DNA of 64,000 bases, taken from assembly GCA_949752735.1 (NCBI GenBank), contig OX457037.1, forward strand, positions 63,737,686 to 63,801,685, read 5' to 3'. This DNA comes from Lumbricus terrestris. Its lineage: Eukaryota > Annelida > Clitellata > Crassiclitellata > Lumbricidae. Under the pieces are notes generated by a model that saw only the letters and a program-made list of their open reading frames with translations, did no database searches and was not told where the DNA came from. A program made the position numbers and the translations under genes. Below, one piece after another: positions 21,442 to 33,596 of the stretch (positions within the stretch are counted from its first letter, which is position 1; every line of letters starts with the position of its first letter).

Positions 21442-21831
21442 CAGCGGTTCCCAACCCGTGGCCCGCGGGCCAAAAGTGGCCCGCGAGGCCTCAGAAAATG
21501 GCCCGCCAGGTCTCATAAAATGACCCTTATCTCTCAAAGAATTATCAAAAATATATGAAAAATTTACAATTTGGACAGGATAGAACACATTATTATTTTC
21601 TATTACAAATTATTTTATTTTAGCGTCGATAAATAACATCAAACATTATATTTTGAATCAATTATAACAATTTTATATGCTTTTAGTTAATACAATTTTA
21701 GTTATATGCTCTTAGTTAATACAATTTTAACTTTGTGGCCCCCTAATGTCCTTCAACTAAGAAAAAGTGGCCCTCGTGTCCTCCAACTTATAAAAAGTGG
21801 CCCTCAAGTCAAAAAAGGTTGGGAACCACTG
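21442..21831. mobile_element. hAT MITE (CAGCGGTTCCCAACC type), nested
   Basis: 390 bp with ends CAGCGGTTCCCAACC and GGTTGGGAACCACTG. It has a perfect 8-bp duplication gtatacag (21434-21441, 21832-21839) and contains GTGGCCC-rich ends. It is nested within the 2.4-kb hAT element. Confidence 0.9.
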
Positions 21832-22352
21832 GTATACAGTAAGTTATATTCATTGCAACATGATAGTATCGTATATTATAGTAGTAAATAATGTCATTAT
21901 AATCATATAATAGTAAATTATATCACGGTATATTATAACACTTCAAGTAAAACTATGAAAAAGTTACTAAAAACCAATAACATTTCGTGAAATTTTTCTG
22001 GGGGGAAAATGTCAATCCTGGGGGGAAAGTTCCCCCAGAGACGTCTAGATTAAACACTGTCTACCCCCCCCAATAAGTTACCATCAAATATCCATTAAAT
22101 TTTACATCGACGGAAAAATGGAATGGACAATTCTTTTGTTCAACGGAAATACACGTTCCAAAACGAGTGACTTCTCTCAAGTTTTCCATCTTCATCTATG
22201 CCGTTCGTCACCATATAAAAAGCACAGAAAATGGATCACCACGACCATTCGTATCTGACGATATTGCTTTATCTCGCGGATAATTACTCATTGATCAACC
22301 ATAGTTAAAAGCAGCCACTGACTTGACTCAGAAACTCTAAAAGCAGTTATAT

Positions 22353-22358
22353 TTTATT
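22353..22358 (-). promoter_or_regulatory. Poly(A) signal of the NHL gene
   Basis: AATAAA on the minus strand lies about 28 nt past the stop codon of the NHL exon. Confidence 0.5.
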
Positions 22359-22385
22359 TAGAAAATGGCATAATACTTAATTTCA

Positions 22386-23266
22386 TTATCTTAAATCAAA
22401 AAACAAAATCTGTCCTTCTGTGCTCGTCACATTGTTGTCAGCTACAATCAGTCGACCATTTGACTCATCCAGAAGAATCCTCGATGGACCTTGTAACTTG
22501 TCCTTCTTTCTCGAGAGAATTTCTCTCTTAAATTCTAAATCTGAATCCAACAACAAAACTCGACCGTTATTTGGATCAGCGACGAACACGAATCCATTTC
22601 CATCTACGGACAAATGCAATGATAGATAATCCTTATGTCCAATGGAAGATGAACATCCTGCATCGAAAGACTTTTTACGTTTTCCATCTGCATCTACGAA
22701 CCACACTCTGAGCAGATCATTGGTCATAGATCCATGACCGACCAAGAAATGACCACTGGACAGTTTTATGGCATGCTTAGGATACCACATGAATGGATCT
22801 GTTGATAGAAGTACTTCTCGGACCAAAAGTCCATCTGGAGAATATTCATTTAATTTATGTCTATTGGAAACAGCTAAAATGACAGTCGATTGATATGTAG
22901 TAGAAAGACTCCACCCACAATCGAATCCTGTTGACCAATGCTTTATCAATTGTCCATTTCGATCAACTCTAAGTATTTCATTCGAGTTACATGAACTTTT
23001 GATATCGACGATGTAGAGACATTCATTTCTGCTACAGGATACTACATCACAAGGATCACTCAGTTTCTTCAAATTCCATCGACGAACATAACTGAATTTT
23101 ATGGAATCGTAGACTTCAACTTCAGAACTCTGACTATTTACAACAAACAATTCTTTGCCTAAGATTGCGAATCCGTTAATTTCTTTTCCTTTTTTGGAAG
23201 CTCTCGTTTTAATCGCCTGAACTAAAACTGGATCCGATTTAAAGCCATGACCATTTTGAGGATCGT
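22386..23266 (-). CDS. NHL-like beta-propeller protein, 3'-terminal exon
   Basis: The exon starts after a splice acceptor (TATATTTTCAG, ending at 23267) in phase 2. It encodes about 293 residues: the NGF-like start INGFAILGKELFVVNS, then repeated propeller blades marked by VEVYDSIKFSYVRRW, LRVDRNGQLIKHW, NEYSPDGLLVREV, LSVDGNGFVFVADPNNGRV and LLDESNGRLIVADN. The NG(R/F)-hhhAD pattern is typical of NHL/SMP-30-like propellers. Upstream exons, which in TRIM-type proteins would carry RING and B-box domains, were not found between here and 28 kb. It belongs to a local family with 55259-56121 and two damaged copies, all on the minus strand. Confidence 0.75.
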
Positions 23267-23279
23267 CTGAAAATATAAC

Positions 23280-23595
23280 GACAGACAGACTTCAATAACC
23301 TAGAATATTGTGGGAATTTTATTAAATATAGGGTTTATTTTATATGATTTTGCTCAAAATTAGATGAATCTGAGTCAATCTCAGGAACACTACAATCTTT
23401 TTTAAAATAAAAAGTACATGATCTATGAAACGACAATGAAGGCTTCGAGAAAGCCCAGTAAAAAGCAGAGGCAGAAAACAGAGAAATAATTGACCCGTTT
23501 CAATACAGGGATTATAGTAGACAAGTATAGTCTACACAATGAGAACACATTTTCCTCCACAAAATTCTGTCAAATGTGTAGAACGAGGAATCTGA
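23280..23595. other. Intron/intergenic DNA, no gene seen
   Basis: AT-rich, upstream of the NHL exon. No recognisable exon was found. Confidence 0.35.
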
Positions 23596-23597
23596 AT

Positions 23598-23720
23598 GCA
23601 CGGTAGCCGATTGGTTATAGCGGTCGGTTTGTAACGCGGAGAGTATAAGGGTTCGATCCCCGTCCGAGGCGTTTACTGCGGGATCTTGACTGAGTCCTTC
23701 ACGCGCAATAATTGCTCTGC
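23598..23720 (+). repeat. tRNA-derived SINE head
   Basis: An A-box-like stretch (TAGCCGATTGGTTATAGC) is followed 35-40 nt later by a B box (GGGTTCGATCCCC). No acceptor-stem pairing or CCA was seen, so it is a SINE promoter region rather than a tRNA gene. Confidence 0.6.
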
Positions 23721-23759
23721 GATAATATTTTTCATTGAGGAGCACATCTCAAAAACTCA

Positions 23760-24794
23760 CTCAGTTCCCCGAAACACAATTTTAGAGTTTAGCCTACTAA
23801 GTCTGCATTCGGTCTTTACTAAATCTCACTAAATAATTTATTTATTCGTAGGCTTATGTATCAACTGCACTTACAAGCTACCCAAACAATGCAAAAATTC
23901 AACCTGACAGCCTATTTACCGGTCGCTAATAATATTTTAGGCCTATTTGTTCACAGCATTAGACGAAAGTCTGTATTTGCAGATCTTCATCATAAGCTGT
24001 TTTTGAGATGCCAACTTTATGGCTACAAAGGATATGTGGTTTATTAAACTGTGTGCAATCAATACTTCAATATAAAAAATGGCAGGGTATTTAATTATTG
24101 TCAGCTGCTGCTAGCATATCTTCGTGGAGGTCATGCGCATTCTCATTATGCATGTGATTTGGGACTTCTTTCATCTCTGTCACCTACAGTTACATGTTTC
24201 AGTGCACTTTACACACTGTTTCAAAATGTATATTATGGATTTGCATAAATCATTATAAGGAATAACATGGCAGTGAAAATTAAAATGTTCAAAAAGGGAA
24301 AGAGTGAATTCTGGAAGTGTTCCTCAATTGCCGTTGCGCAACCGAAACGTGGGCACTTCTGAGCTTTGTAAGAACGTCGATATCAAATTGCAATTGTGCT
24401 GCACTGTACATGTATTATAACCGAAAGCCATATGGCATATACCTACACGAGTAGCCTAACTCTACACCATAGCCCATTTGTTCTTCATTGTTGGTAGATG
24501 ACATAGCCTACTCTCCTAAAAATAATATGATGAAAATCCGCCTGCAAGAATGAAATTCTGATTAAGAAGTACTTGATTTTGTATATAATCATCTTAGATT
24601 ATGTGTGGATATTAAGAGATAGATAGAGAAGACAGGTAAGGAGCAAATCCTGCTGAAGCCTCCAAGATTTGGTAAGACCATTGCAATGAGGCTGCTCGTC
24701 CAGAAATAGCCACAGAAATTTTTAGAAAACTATTAGCAATTATTTACATTCGAGGCGGCAAGCCAATATGCATTTAGTTGATACGTTCTTCATA
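23760..24794. other. No gene seen
   Basis: AT-rich sequence without recognisable coding or repeat structure. Confidence 0.35.
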
Positions 24795-25079
24795 CAGTGG
24801 CGGCGCCAGGATTTCAGTTTTGGGGCGGCTGAATCCTCGCGGAGAAAATTTTCCATTCGCATCCGCCGAAATTTCTGACGACCCTTTATTTTCATCCGGC
24901 CGAAACATCATGGAAATTGTCCATCTTCATTCGCCAATTTTCTTAGTCATCCGGTCGAAACTCGTGGAAATATTTCAGTTTTGCAAGTAAAAAACCCCGG
25001 ATGGGCTTTTTTAGTGGGGCTTAGCCCCCGGGTTGCCTTTTATAGGGGGCGTAGTCCCCAGCCCCTAGGGCCGCCACTG
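24795..25079. mobile_element. hAT MITE family B
   Basis: 285 bp, CAGTGGCGGCGCCAGG...CTAGGGCCGCCACTG, with a perfect 8-bp duplication tcttcata on both sides. Confidence 0.9.
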
Positions 25080-25711
25080 TCTTCATATTCAATATTTTTG
25101 AACTTCATTACCAATATGAAGATTTGTTTCAAGCTCTTTTGGCATTTGCAATATGCGACTATTTTCAGCTTCATGCTCTCTCTTCCTGTCCTCTTTATCC
25201 TTCTCGAGTTGCTGTATGGTGACTTTAGCTATAAGACAGATCAATACAACATTCAATTGCTGATCTGATCTTAAAATGATACTTTGCAGTAATGAATATT
25301 AACAGCAACAATTTTAATCTTTGAGGAGATAATAATATTATTATGCGGTTGTTTTTCCAATTAACGAACTTTTCTGTTTGCTTAATAAGGTTAAAAATGA
25401 ACTTTGGTAAACCTTCGGCTTCGAGTCTAATACTTTAGACTCATTTAGACTAAATTTTCATTTGCATTAGGAGCAGATAAAATATGTCTGAGTGCATGCA
25501 TAGGAATAATTATAGTCAGACCTTTGCGCAGATCAAGACATTCTGCTTCATTCAGTAGCTCCACGATAAAGATCGCGAAGCATTCGTACTAAGCTGTGCT
25601 GTTCTGTGCTGAACAGACTACCTGTAGGCCTAAACTATATATGTGCAGCTGAAGTTTTCATCCTTTTGGTATGCTTTTTGACACCCGCAGGAACTTTGTG
25701 AATGTCTAGAG

Positions 25712-27261
25712 CAGCGGTTCTCAACCTTTTTAGTGCGGCGACCCCATGGTAACATTTCTAAAGTTGTGACAACCCCCACAACAAATTTTATTGACCTTCC
25801 CACACACCGAATTTTTTTTACCGTTGTCCAATGTTATGCATTTCACTTCATAAGTAGAAAACAAACACTGCTTGGAAACTGTGTGAGGTTTCCTGGTTCT
25901 TGAGATTCTGAGAGCTGCCTATTCATTAGCTTCAAGTTGAAGTTTCAAAGTCTATTCAGCTTGTGAAGCTTCGACAGCTGCCACGTCCTCATGGTGGATC
26001 TCCCAAATCCCCATCTCAAGTGCATCTTCTTGGCGTCATCAGCTTTGTTCATAAAAATACTCGTCCTGATTTCCTACAGTTATATCTGAATGTCGCTTCA
26101 ATTTAATTGTTGTGTTCATCGATTTGATCGACAAAAATAATATCATTGCAAAAAAGTTGTAATTTTCTCTATTCATGCCACAACTATTAAACCTAAAATA
26201 GGCTACTCTGAAAATTATTCGATCATTTTTCTTTTCTTAACACTCGTTTGACTCAGTAGATTCTTTTGGGAGGTTATCATGCAGTTTCATACACCTTACT
26301 TATGTTCTTTATTAAGATTGCGCCGAAAAAGGGAGGGGTTTGAGAGGCACATCCCATCTCCATTGTTGGCAATTTTTTTAAATTTCCACACTGCAATAGT
26401 TTACCAGTTTAGGCTGTCATTTTAGCGAAATTGCTCATCATTTCAGAAGTGCCTCCCTCCCATTGTTCAGAGTTGTTTCAATTTCCACACTGCAATGGTC
26501 GCATTTTCAGCTGTTGCCTCAAGAAAATTTCTCATAATTTACGTGCTGAAATACCTCAGATTTAAATAAATGTCCCTATACTCATTCTTTATTTGTTATT
26601 TGCACATTGTAATTATAGCATTTAAAGCTGTCATTTAAAACATCTTCGTTATGGATAAACAGCGGATAACACTGTAGAAATTTATGATGAATATTATTAA
26701 ATATTTTGGAAATATCGGGAGAATATAAGCAACTCGGTCCCGCGCCACATTTCGGGGACAAATCCAAGTCTTTGCCCATGTGTTGCATAGGCATCAATAG
26801 CTGACCGCATAGTTTCTTTGAGCAAACCAGACAGTGGCGTAGCCAGGAATTTTTCATGGGTGGGGGTTTTATGGCCGGAAACCCTGTTTTTTGCTATTTT
26901 TTCTTACTTAAATGGAAAAATAACCTTTAAAACACCTTTTTCCGGAGCCAATGGGGGGTTTTGACCCCCGAAACTCCCCTTGCCTACGCCACTGAAACCA
27001 GACATTGTTTAAATCTGGGTTTATTTGTTGGAGGAATGGTTAGAGTGGAATTGAAATTTGAAAACTGAAATGGCAAAATTGAAATTAGCTGCTGCAGAGG
27101 AAAAGCGTAAATGAAAATTTATTTTTCAGTTGCTATAGTGTGGTAGATTACGTTGAAATTGCTATTACATCTTTTGCAAATTTCTGAGGGATCATGCGAC
27201 CCCTGGCAAATCGTCAGGCGACCCCGTGGGGGTCGCCTGATCCACAGGTTGAGAACCGCTG
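25712..27261. mobile_element. Charlie-like hAT element, non-autonomous, 1.55 kb
   Basis: The ends CAGCGGTTCTCAACCT and AGGTTGAGAACCGCTG are inverted repeats, followed inward by CGACCCC/GGGGTCG. No matching 8-bp duplication is visible (gtctagag against gaggatgt), so one flank may have changed. It carries diverged copies of the 86-bp satellite (26370-26650) and a nested family-A MITE. No transposase. Confidence 0.75.
26832..26994. mobile_element. hAT MITE family A, copy 2
   Basis: 163 bp, CAGTGGCGTAGCCAGG...CCTACGCCACTG, perfect 8-bp duplication aaaccaga. Nested in the 1.55-kb hAT element. Confidence 0.92.
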
Positions 27262-28610
27262 GAGGATGTTTTAGCACAGCGCAGGGCATTTTTAATGTGC
27301 AGTTGTGAATGAATTTCTGCAGTTGAATGTTATATCCTACAGTAGTGTAGATTAGAGCCACGAAACATAAGCATTTACATGACTGTAGATCCTTGAATCC
27401 TTGAGTAAAATATGAACTTTTTTGGTATTATTATTGCACAGCTCCTTGTGCTCATCCATACTAGGCATATGTCACGGCCTTTAAAAAGATCATAATGAAC
27501 GATAGATCTGATCATTATAATTATTAATTATTATTATTATTGCGAATCAACTGTCACGCGACATTTAAGATAATCATACAATATTTCGATGATGAATCTA
27601 TTAAATCTAGCGTGATCATAATCAACATTAGGCCTAACGATTACAATCTTATCATAGACTAATTCTGTTTTAGTCTGATTTAATCTCATTCTTCGTATTT
27701 ACCAAGATACGAAAGGTATCATCAATCGATTGGTTAGTTTCAAACAATTAACTTTATCAACGTTTTAGAAAAAATCTCCGTTTGAAACATAGCAATGTGC
27801 TGAAAGCATGCGTTACAGGCCGGTTAATACTGACAGTGATGATGTGAATATTTAGTTTGAAATGAGTTCGGACAATCGGAGTAGGCTGGTCCCATGAAGA
27901 GCATGAGCAGAATGCATGAAAGAAGAATTTGGGTCTGGAATATTATGGCAGAACTGTTTTCGTTGGCTCGGAATCAATCAATCAATCAATCATTCAATCA
28001 ATCAATCAAACAATCTACGATCATACGGCACTGATTCACACATATGGCCTACATACCTGACCGTAATTCAGATTCCAATTGATGCAATCGTCGTTCCAGG
28101 TCATCATTGACGAAACGATATCGCATCAAGTCGTTTTCAAGCTTTTGAATCTTTGATGCTTACAATATAAAATATTTTTACTCATTGTATCATGTTATTT
28201 TAAACTTAAATAGTTGAATAACTATAAGTAACATAAATTATGATGATCTTAGGTGGATCTATATAAACGAAATTCGGACATTATTTTAGTTCACAAATAC
28301 AATTAGGCTATCTATCGTTTATCGTTTTAGTGTTCTTAATTATTCAAACAATGTTAGACCACTGTTTTTTAAATCCCACTTTTGCTATGACAAAGATCAT
28401 TTTAAATATCCACTTAGGCAAGAATCGTTTAGTCAAGCCATTTTCTAGGGGCTTTAGACAGTAGGCTATAGATACGTACAATTTATATGCAATTAACACA
28501 ACGGCAAGACTATCGTCAGAGGGTGGGAACACTTTCTATAAATCCGATTCATTAATTCAGTTTTGGAAAAGAAGTTGGTTCTTTACAAATATCATGGGTC
28601 TAACAAAATT
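27262..28610. other. No gene seen; AATC simple repeat
   Basis: AT-rich, with an (AATC)n run at about 27966-28015. No gene was recognised. Confidence 0.4.
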
Positions 28611-28615
28611 TAGGC

Positions 28616-29076
28616 CTACAACTTTTCTAGTATTTTCCGTGAGTCGTTGGCCTTGAACACACTGTAGACAAGAAGGATGCTCCTTGAGATATTATTATTA
28701 AAATATAAATAATAACCATGTAAAGCGGATTGTTCCTCATGTTGTACACGAATCTCATGCACTGGTTCTTGATTGTCGATAGTTTCGAGTAGGTAGTGAT
28801 TGTTTTCCATCAATGCTTGTCGTACAACGAGAAATGCTCTGGGATGCTTAATGGAGAATAGATGGTCGAGAATAGCTCGACATCTGTCTGATGCGATAGG
28901 ATTCTCGTGGCGCATCCTTTTCTTTTGGTCGATGGTGATCACGTGTTCTTGCACCAGCCAATCAAACAGCCGATCCGGTTCAACATCGGACACAAATTTA
29001 GCATAGACGTTCAATATCCGATGCCTTACTTCATCATTTGTGAAAACATCTGATGCATAATACAAACATTTTGCAA
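28616..29076 (-). CDS. CARD-domain protein, exon 2 (unit 2, likely functional)
   Basis: The exon follows an acceptor (TTTAATGTTTTTAG, AG at 29077-29078). It joins in frame to exon 1 at 33597-33615, giving a protein of about 159 residues whose CARD starts almost at the N-terminus. Landmarks: VAKCLYYASDVFTNDEV, RILNVYAKFVSDVEPDRL, DWLVQEHVITIDQKKRM, SDRCRAILDHLFSIKHPRAF and VVRQALMENNHYLLETID. This pattern matches CARDs of caspases and adaptors. The tail after IDNQEP differs from units 1 and 3 and reads about 45 residues longer. CARD-only proteins usually act in the cytoplasm as adaptors or decoys for caspase or immune-receptor CARDs; that role is inference. Confidence 0.75.
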
Positions 29077-29199
29077 CTAAAAACATTAAACTTTTTCATT
29101 ATAATTCTCAAATTTCTTCTATCAAATTCGACGCCATATTTTGTAGTAGGCTAATAATTACGCTATAAACTGTCAACCTTCCCTTCTATTTGTCTGGCC

Positions 29200-29209
29200 T
29201 GTCTTGTCA

Positions 29210-29241
<32 letters not shown>

Positions 29242-29245
29242 GCTC
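29200..29245 (+). repeat. (TCTG)n/(TC)n microsatellite
   Basis: GTCTGTCTGTCTGTCTG followed by TCTCTCTCTC. Confidence 0.9.
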
Positions 29246-29249
29246 CCAT

Positions 29250-30379
29250 GTTATTTTTTGTCGCGTCCTCTTTCTTCATCTGTCTTTGGTGCTCACTAGT
29301 ATATTGCTCGATCTCCATTTGTTTGTGATATTTATTTATTAATTTTCGATTTCGCTAATCGATGGCCATTGAAATTATGCAATTAAAATCTCGTCGGTCG
29401 GGATAATCCAGAAAAAATAATCCAGGACATGTCATAGCCTGGCTTTTTGTATGCTTATACACTGTAGCCTAAACAGATTTCTGTGACGTCTATTTTGTGC
29501 TGAAAGTGCAGTTACTTTACCAGCTGTCTCAAATGAAGTTCAAGATAGAAATTAAGTGTAATACCAAACAGCAACACAGAATTTGCTGCTGCTGTTCGTT
29601 TTATTTGAGAATTCATCTTTGGCGTATCATCAGTAGCACATTTCCTAAATACTCGCATAGATAGCCTAGGCCTATGCTCTTAGTTGCTGGTTACTAGCAT
29701 TAAATCAATGAAAAGCTTACTTGAATATGCCATTCCAGTTGTCAATTGAATCGAATACCGATCACTTTTCTTTTACCTGTGAATAAAATATTTATCTTTT
29801 TCAAATGTGTAATGGCGATGACATGATTGAATAAAACAAAAGCCCATTTGTTTTCCTCTATGCCCTCTTGATTTGCCCTGGAATTTAGAAAACAAAACAG
29901 ACCAACTAATAATTATTGTTGACGCTTAACCTAGCTATGTTTTTATTACTTAGCCGTATACACCTGAGCACTTCCTCAAATCGGGTTGATCATGCTTTCG
30001 CTATGCACTAATTAGTTACCTAGTACGACTATGGGTATACTTTCGCCAGTAACTTCTGCTACACTAGGCTACATTTTAATTACACTAAAACACTCGTAGG
30101 CTATTATTTATCACCGCACTCATGTTACAAGCACCAGAATGAAATTATCCTCTATAAAAGTTTTTAAAAGTTAATAGTTAAAATACTTCGAAATGGAACA
30201 ACCTTCTAAGTCATGATAGGCTACACATCTGCCCACCATTGATCTGTCAAATAAAAAGTTAAGCCTGCTTAATATATGTATACTGTATCATGTCTATTAA
30301 AATTTAAACTAATCTGTATAGGCTCATTCATTTCGCGTTTGCGCTGTTTTATAACTAGGCCTACCGAATACTATGTGTA
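29250..30379. other. Intron of CARD unit 2
   Basis: Non-coding. 29480-29930 is shared with units 1 and 3 (for example GTGCTGAAAGTGCAGTT), which proves common descent of the three introns. Confidence 0.55.
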
Positions 30380-31613
30380 CACCGTGATTCAAAAAAAAGT
30401 AAGCCAAAATGTTTTTCAAATATCTTCAATGCCTGATAACATATCACACTAAAAAATTTCAAATATTTAGAGAACTGGACCAAGAATATGATTCCAAAAT
30501 TTCATGAGAAAAAGTTGAACGGATAAAAAGATATGCATCTTTCAACTTTATATGCCGAAATTTCAGTTTACAAGCAATTTTCTGTTAGATTCAATAAAAT
30601 GTAAGTCGAACTGTTTTTCTTATATCTCTAATGCCTGATGTTTAATCATGCCAAAATTTTCCAGATAAGTAGAGAATTGAATAACAATATGATTCCAACA
30701 GTTTGGTTTGATTATTTAATTAAATAAGATGCTCAAAATGTCCTCCTCCTGCTTGCACGCAAGCCTGGAAGCGCTGGCGCCATTGGGCAACAGCATCGTC
30801 GATTAATTATCCGCTGGTTTAAGGTCATCTCACACTTCCATCAGGCGCTACTTCAGATCGTTTATATCATGGATTGTTGTCTACTCGGTCTTGCATTAAG
30901 CTCTACACTTTATGGTCGACAGGATTCAAATCTGGGCTGTTCGGAGGCCATAATGTGGGAGAAATGAGGTTTGGCGTCTCTCTTGTCAGCATTTCAATGG
31001 TTTCCTTGGCTCTGTGGGCTGGGGCACTGTCCTATTGAAAAAACAGCCTTCTGGGAGGGGGGCTAGATTTCTGATTAGGGTCCTACAGGTAGAAGATGTT
31101 GTGTCAGTTGAACGTCGCGATAATAGGATCCATTAATTTTTACTCCAGGGTCACTGAAGACCAAAATTGGGAACTATCAACGTCGAAACCGCAAAGAACA
31201 CCATAACAGACATGATGAAAACTGAAATTTGGGGAGATGAAGTTGATATATTCATATCTTTCTATCCGTTCATATTTATAATATGATATTTTCGAATCAT
31301 ATTGTTGGTTCAATTATCTAAATATAAGAAAGATTTCAGTATGATTAATCGTCAGACATTAGAGATATAGCCTAAGATAATCAGTTTGACTTACAACTTA
31401 TTGAATCTAACAGAAAATAGCTTGTAAACTGAAATTTCGGTATATAAAGTTGGCAGATACATATCTTTTTATCCGTTCAACTTTATCTCATGAAATTTTG
31501 GAATCATATTCTTGGTCCAATTCTCTAAATATTTGGAAAATTTTAGCGTGATATGTTATCAGGCATAGGAGATATATTAAAAATAATTTGGCTTACTTTT
31601 TTGAATCACGGTG
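30380..31613. mobile_element. mariner/Tc1-type element with long inverted repeats
   Basis: 1234 bp with ends CACCGTGATTCAAAAAA and TTTTTTGAATCACGGTG, flanked by TA on both sides. The inverted similarity continues inward for roughly 330 bp on each side. A damaged transposase lies between the arms. It sits in the intron of CARD unit 2. Confidence 0.88.
30725..31060 (-). pseudogene. Degenerate mariner-type transposase, C-terminal part
   Basis: The minus-strand translation contains QDSAPAHRAKETIEML (second catalytic Asp region) and PPNSPDLNPVDH (third acidic position). It ends near WRQRFQACVQAGGGHFEHL. Several in-frame stops interrupt it, and the N-terminal half is missing. Confidence 0.8.
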
Positions 31614-31614
31614 T

Positions 31615-33590
31615 ATATAGAAGAGGTAATTGCAGGGTCAGCTAACCATATGACCTGTGTGGAGTGATATTCTCACCTGCATCGAAGAAGACTTTTGAGT
31701 CTGTACTTGTAATGACTGATGTTGTTGTGGACTTATAAGTGTTGATACTCTGTGACATAGGCTCAGTCAGCAATACCGTTTAGCCTAGATCACAATTAAA
31801 CAGACATCTGAATTTATTCTTAAGTAAATACACAATGTTTTGCCTGGAGCACTTACTGACTTCTTTAGCATGACACCCCAATCGAATCCTTGCAATGCTA
31901 TCGGTCATCCTCAAAGACAAGTACAGAGGAATTTCCACTAGAACGAATACACGGAAATTCTCAATCAAAAGTGCTGGCTATAATAGGACTTGGAATAATC
32001 CTTCAGTCGCCATTCGGGTTTCTTCCTCCATTTCAATAATCAAAAGGAAACTCTGTACCGGTAGTTATTTATTTTACTGGCTCGATCTGGATCTCAGAAT
32101 CCGACCATACTTCCCTTGAAACTTCCTGCCCTCTGTGTATTAATGCGCGTGTAGGCCTACATACCGTGCTCGATGCAGACCTCCGTTGTGTTTAGTCAAT
32201 CTGCAAGATTTAGTTAAGTAGGCTGTACAATTATAGTTAAACTCTCTAAATTTTGCTACTTACAATATTATGCATAACTGGTCTCATGTAGGCCTACATG
32301 GGTTTGGAAGCTCTGTCAGCGGGGCGATGGTCGTTTAAGGATTCCTTCTTCTTTGCTTCTTGTTGGCATATTCATTATAGTTTATTTGTATAATATTAGC
32401 CTAATGTTACGTTGTAAGATGCTGAAAGCAATCAAATGTTTGGTCATGGTAGTGGTTATTTCGCAAATTCGTATTTGTGTATTTCTATGAAAAATCTAGT
32501 GTATTTCATTTGTGTATTTCTATGCAGTTTAGTAGACCCATATAGAACAATCGATGAACTACACATTTGATCAAACTGTTTCAAATAATTATTATAGGCC
32601 GATCTCAATAGCAATTGCAGTAGCCTAAATGATCAAAACCACTATATTTTACCTGCTGTTCTTGCAATAGAAGTAGGCTACTTCACCTCCGTGTAAGCCA
32701 TGGCAACTTCCCTCCGTGTAAGCCGATCCTACGGTGACGTCGACACTGCGCTTTGCACCTTGCAGGCTACGGTCTTATGATAGGCCTACCAATAGCCTAT
32801 GGGTTTGTGATAGGCCTGCACTCTCAACATTTGCATTGGACAGGTAAGCTTATTGATCATGCGCACATTTATTATGCAGCTCCCACCAGCCTGGATTTCC
32901 CTTGCAGCCTAATTATAGAAGTCAACAGATAAAAGAATCAAGCACAAAACCATCAGGAACTAAACGGAAACAGAATGATATGTTCACAACATGGGTTTTT
33001 CCATAAGGATATACCATGACTTTGGAAATGTTTTAAGGGGACTCACCGTAGCCCTGCCTATTTTTATTGGAACCACAAAGTAGGCCTAATAGCCTACAGC
33101 TTAACAGAAGTAGCCTAATAATATTGGTTACAAGTACAATGTTGGCTCAAAGAGGAAGTCATAAAATGGCCTATTCCCTGCTAACAAAGGTCAACCTATA
33201 GAATAAACATTGGCTTAAATGGGATATAACTGAAAGTCAAGATATGAATAACCTACACATATACGATAAAGGTCCTACATAACAAAAGCTTAACTAGTTA
33301 ATTAATGTGCCCACGAAGTAAACTTATTATATTCAATTTCATTTCAATTTATTTAGAAGTTTTATCAGAATGCCTGGAAATTGCCTCCTCTAGGGAATGT
33401 AATATGGTCTTCTAAAGCAACTGCTCGTCATTCAATGGCAGATAAAATATTATATAGGCCTAAATGCTTATACATGCACCATAACATGAGGTGGCTTTAA
33501 AACAACATTTTGTCGAGAATTAACTTCAACTCTATTTCTAAGAACTGAGTTGGCTTAAATTTTGAATAGATCACCAGTAGGCAAACCTTC
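31615..33590. other. Intron of CARD unit 2, no gene seen
   Basis: AT-rich with many TAGGCCTA words. Small open frames (for example 31780-31968) have no recognisable motif. Confidence 0.45.
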
Positions 33591-33596
33591 ACTTAC

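Larger units (their letters stand above)
19659..22059. mobile_element. Non-autonomous hAT element (2.4 kb) with internal satellite
   Basis: The ends CAGTGTTTAATCTAG and CTAGATTAAACACTG are perfect inverted repeats, flanked by 8-bp tctacccc on both sides (19651-19658, 22060-22067). It contains an 86-bp tandem array, a LINE tail and another complete hAT MITE. No transposase is seen. Confidence 0.9.
19495..22260 (-). pseudogene. NHL-like pseudogene split by a hAT element
   Basis: 19495-19658 aligns with the 3' end of the intact NHL exon (the region of 22390-22550), with an internal loss of about 30 bp. 22068-22260 aligns with the next part (22570-22720). Between them sits the hAT element 19659-22059 with target duplication tctacccc. 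The halves contain indels, so the gene was probably already decayed. Confidence 0.65.

Noticed and set aside
1149..23266. A single CARD-NHL fusion gene
   Set aside because: The CARD exons of units 1 and 3 end in a stop codon followed by AATAAA, and no donor site that would join them to an NHL exon was found.
23598..23672. tRNA gene on the plus strand
   Set aside because: Only the internal promoter boxes fit; the arms do not pair into a full cloverleaf by eye.
25712..27261. 8-bp target duplication of the Charlie-like element
   Set aside because: The flanks gtctagag and gaggatgt do not match, so I claim only the inverted ends.
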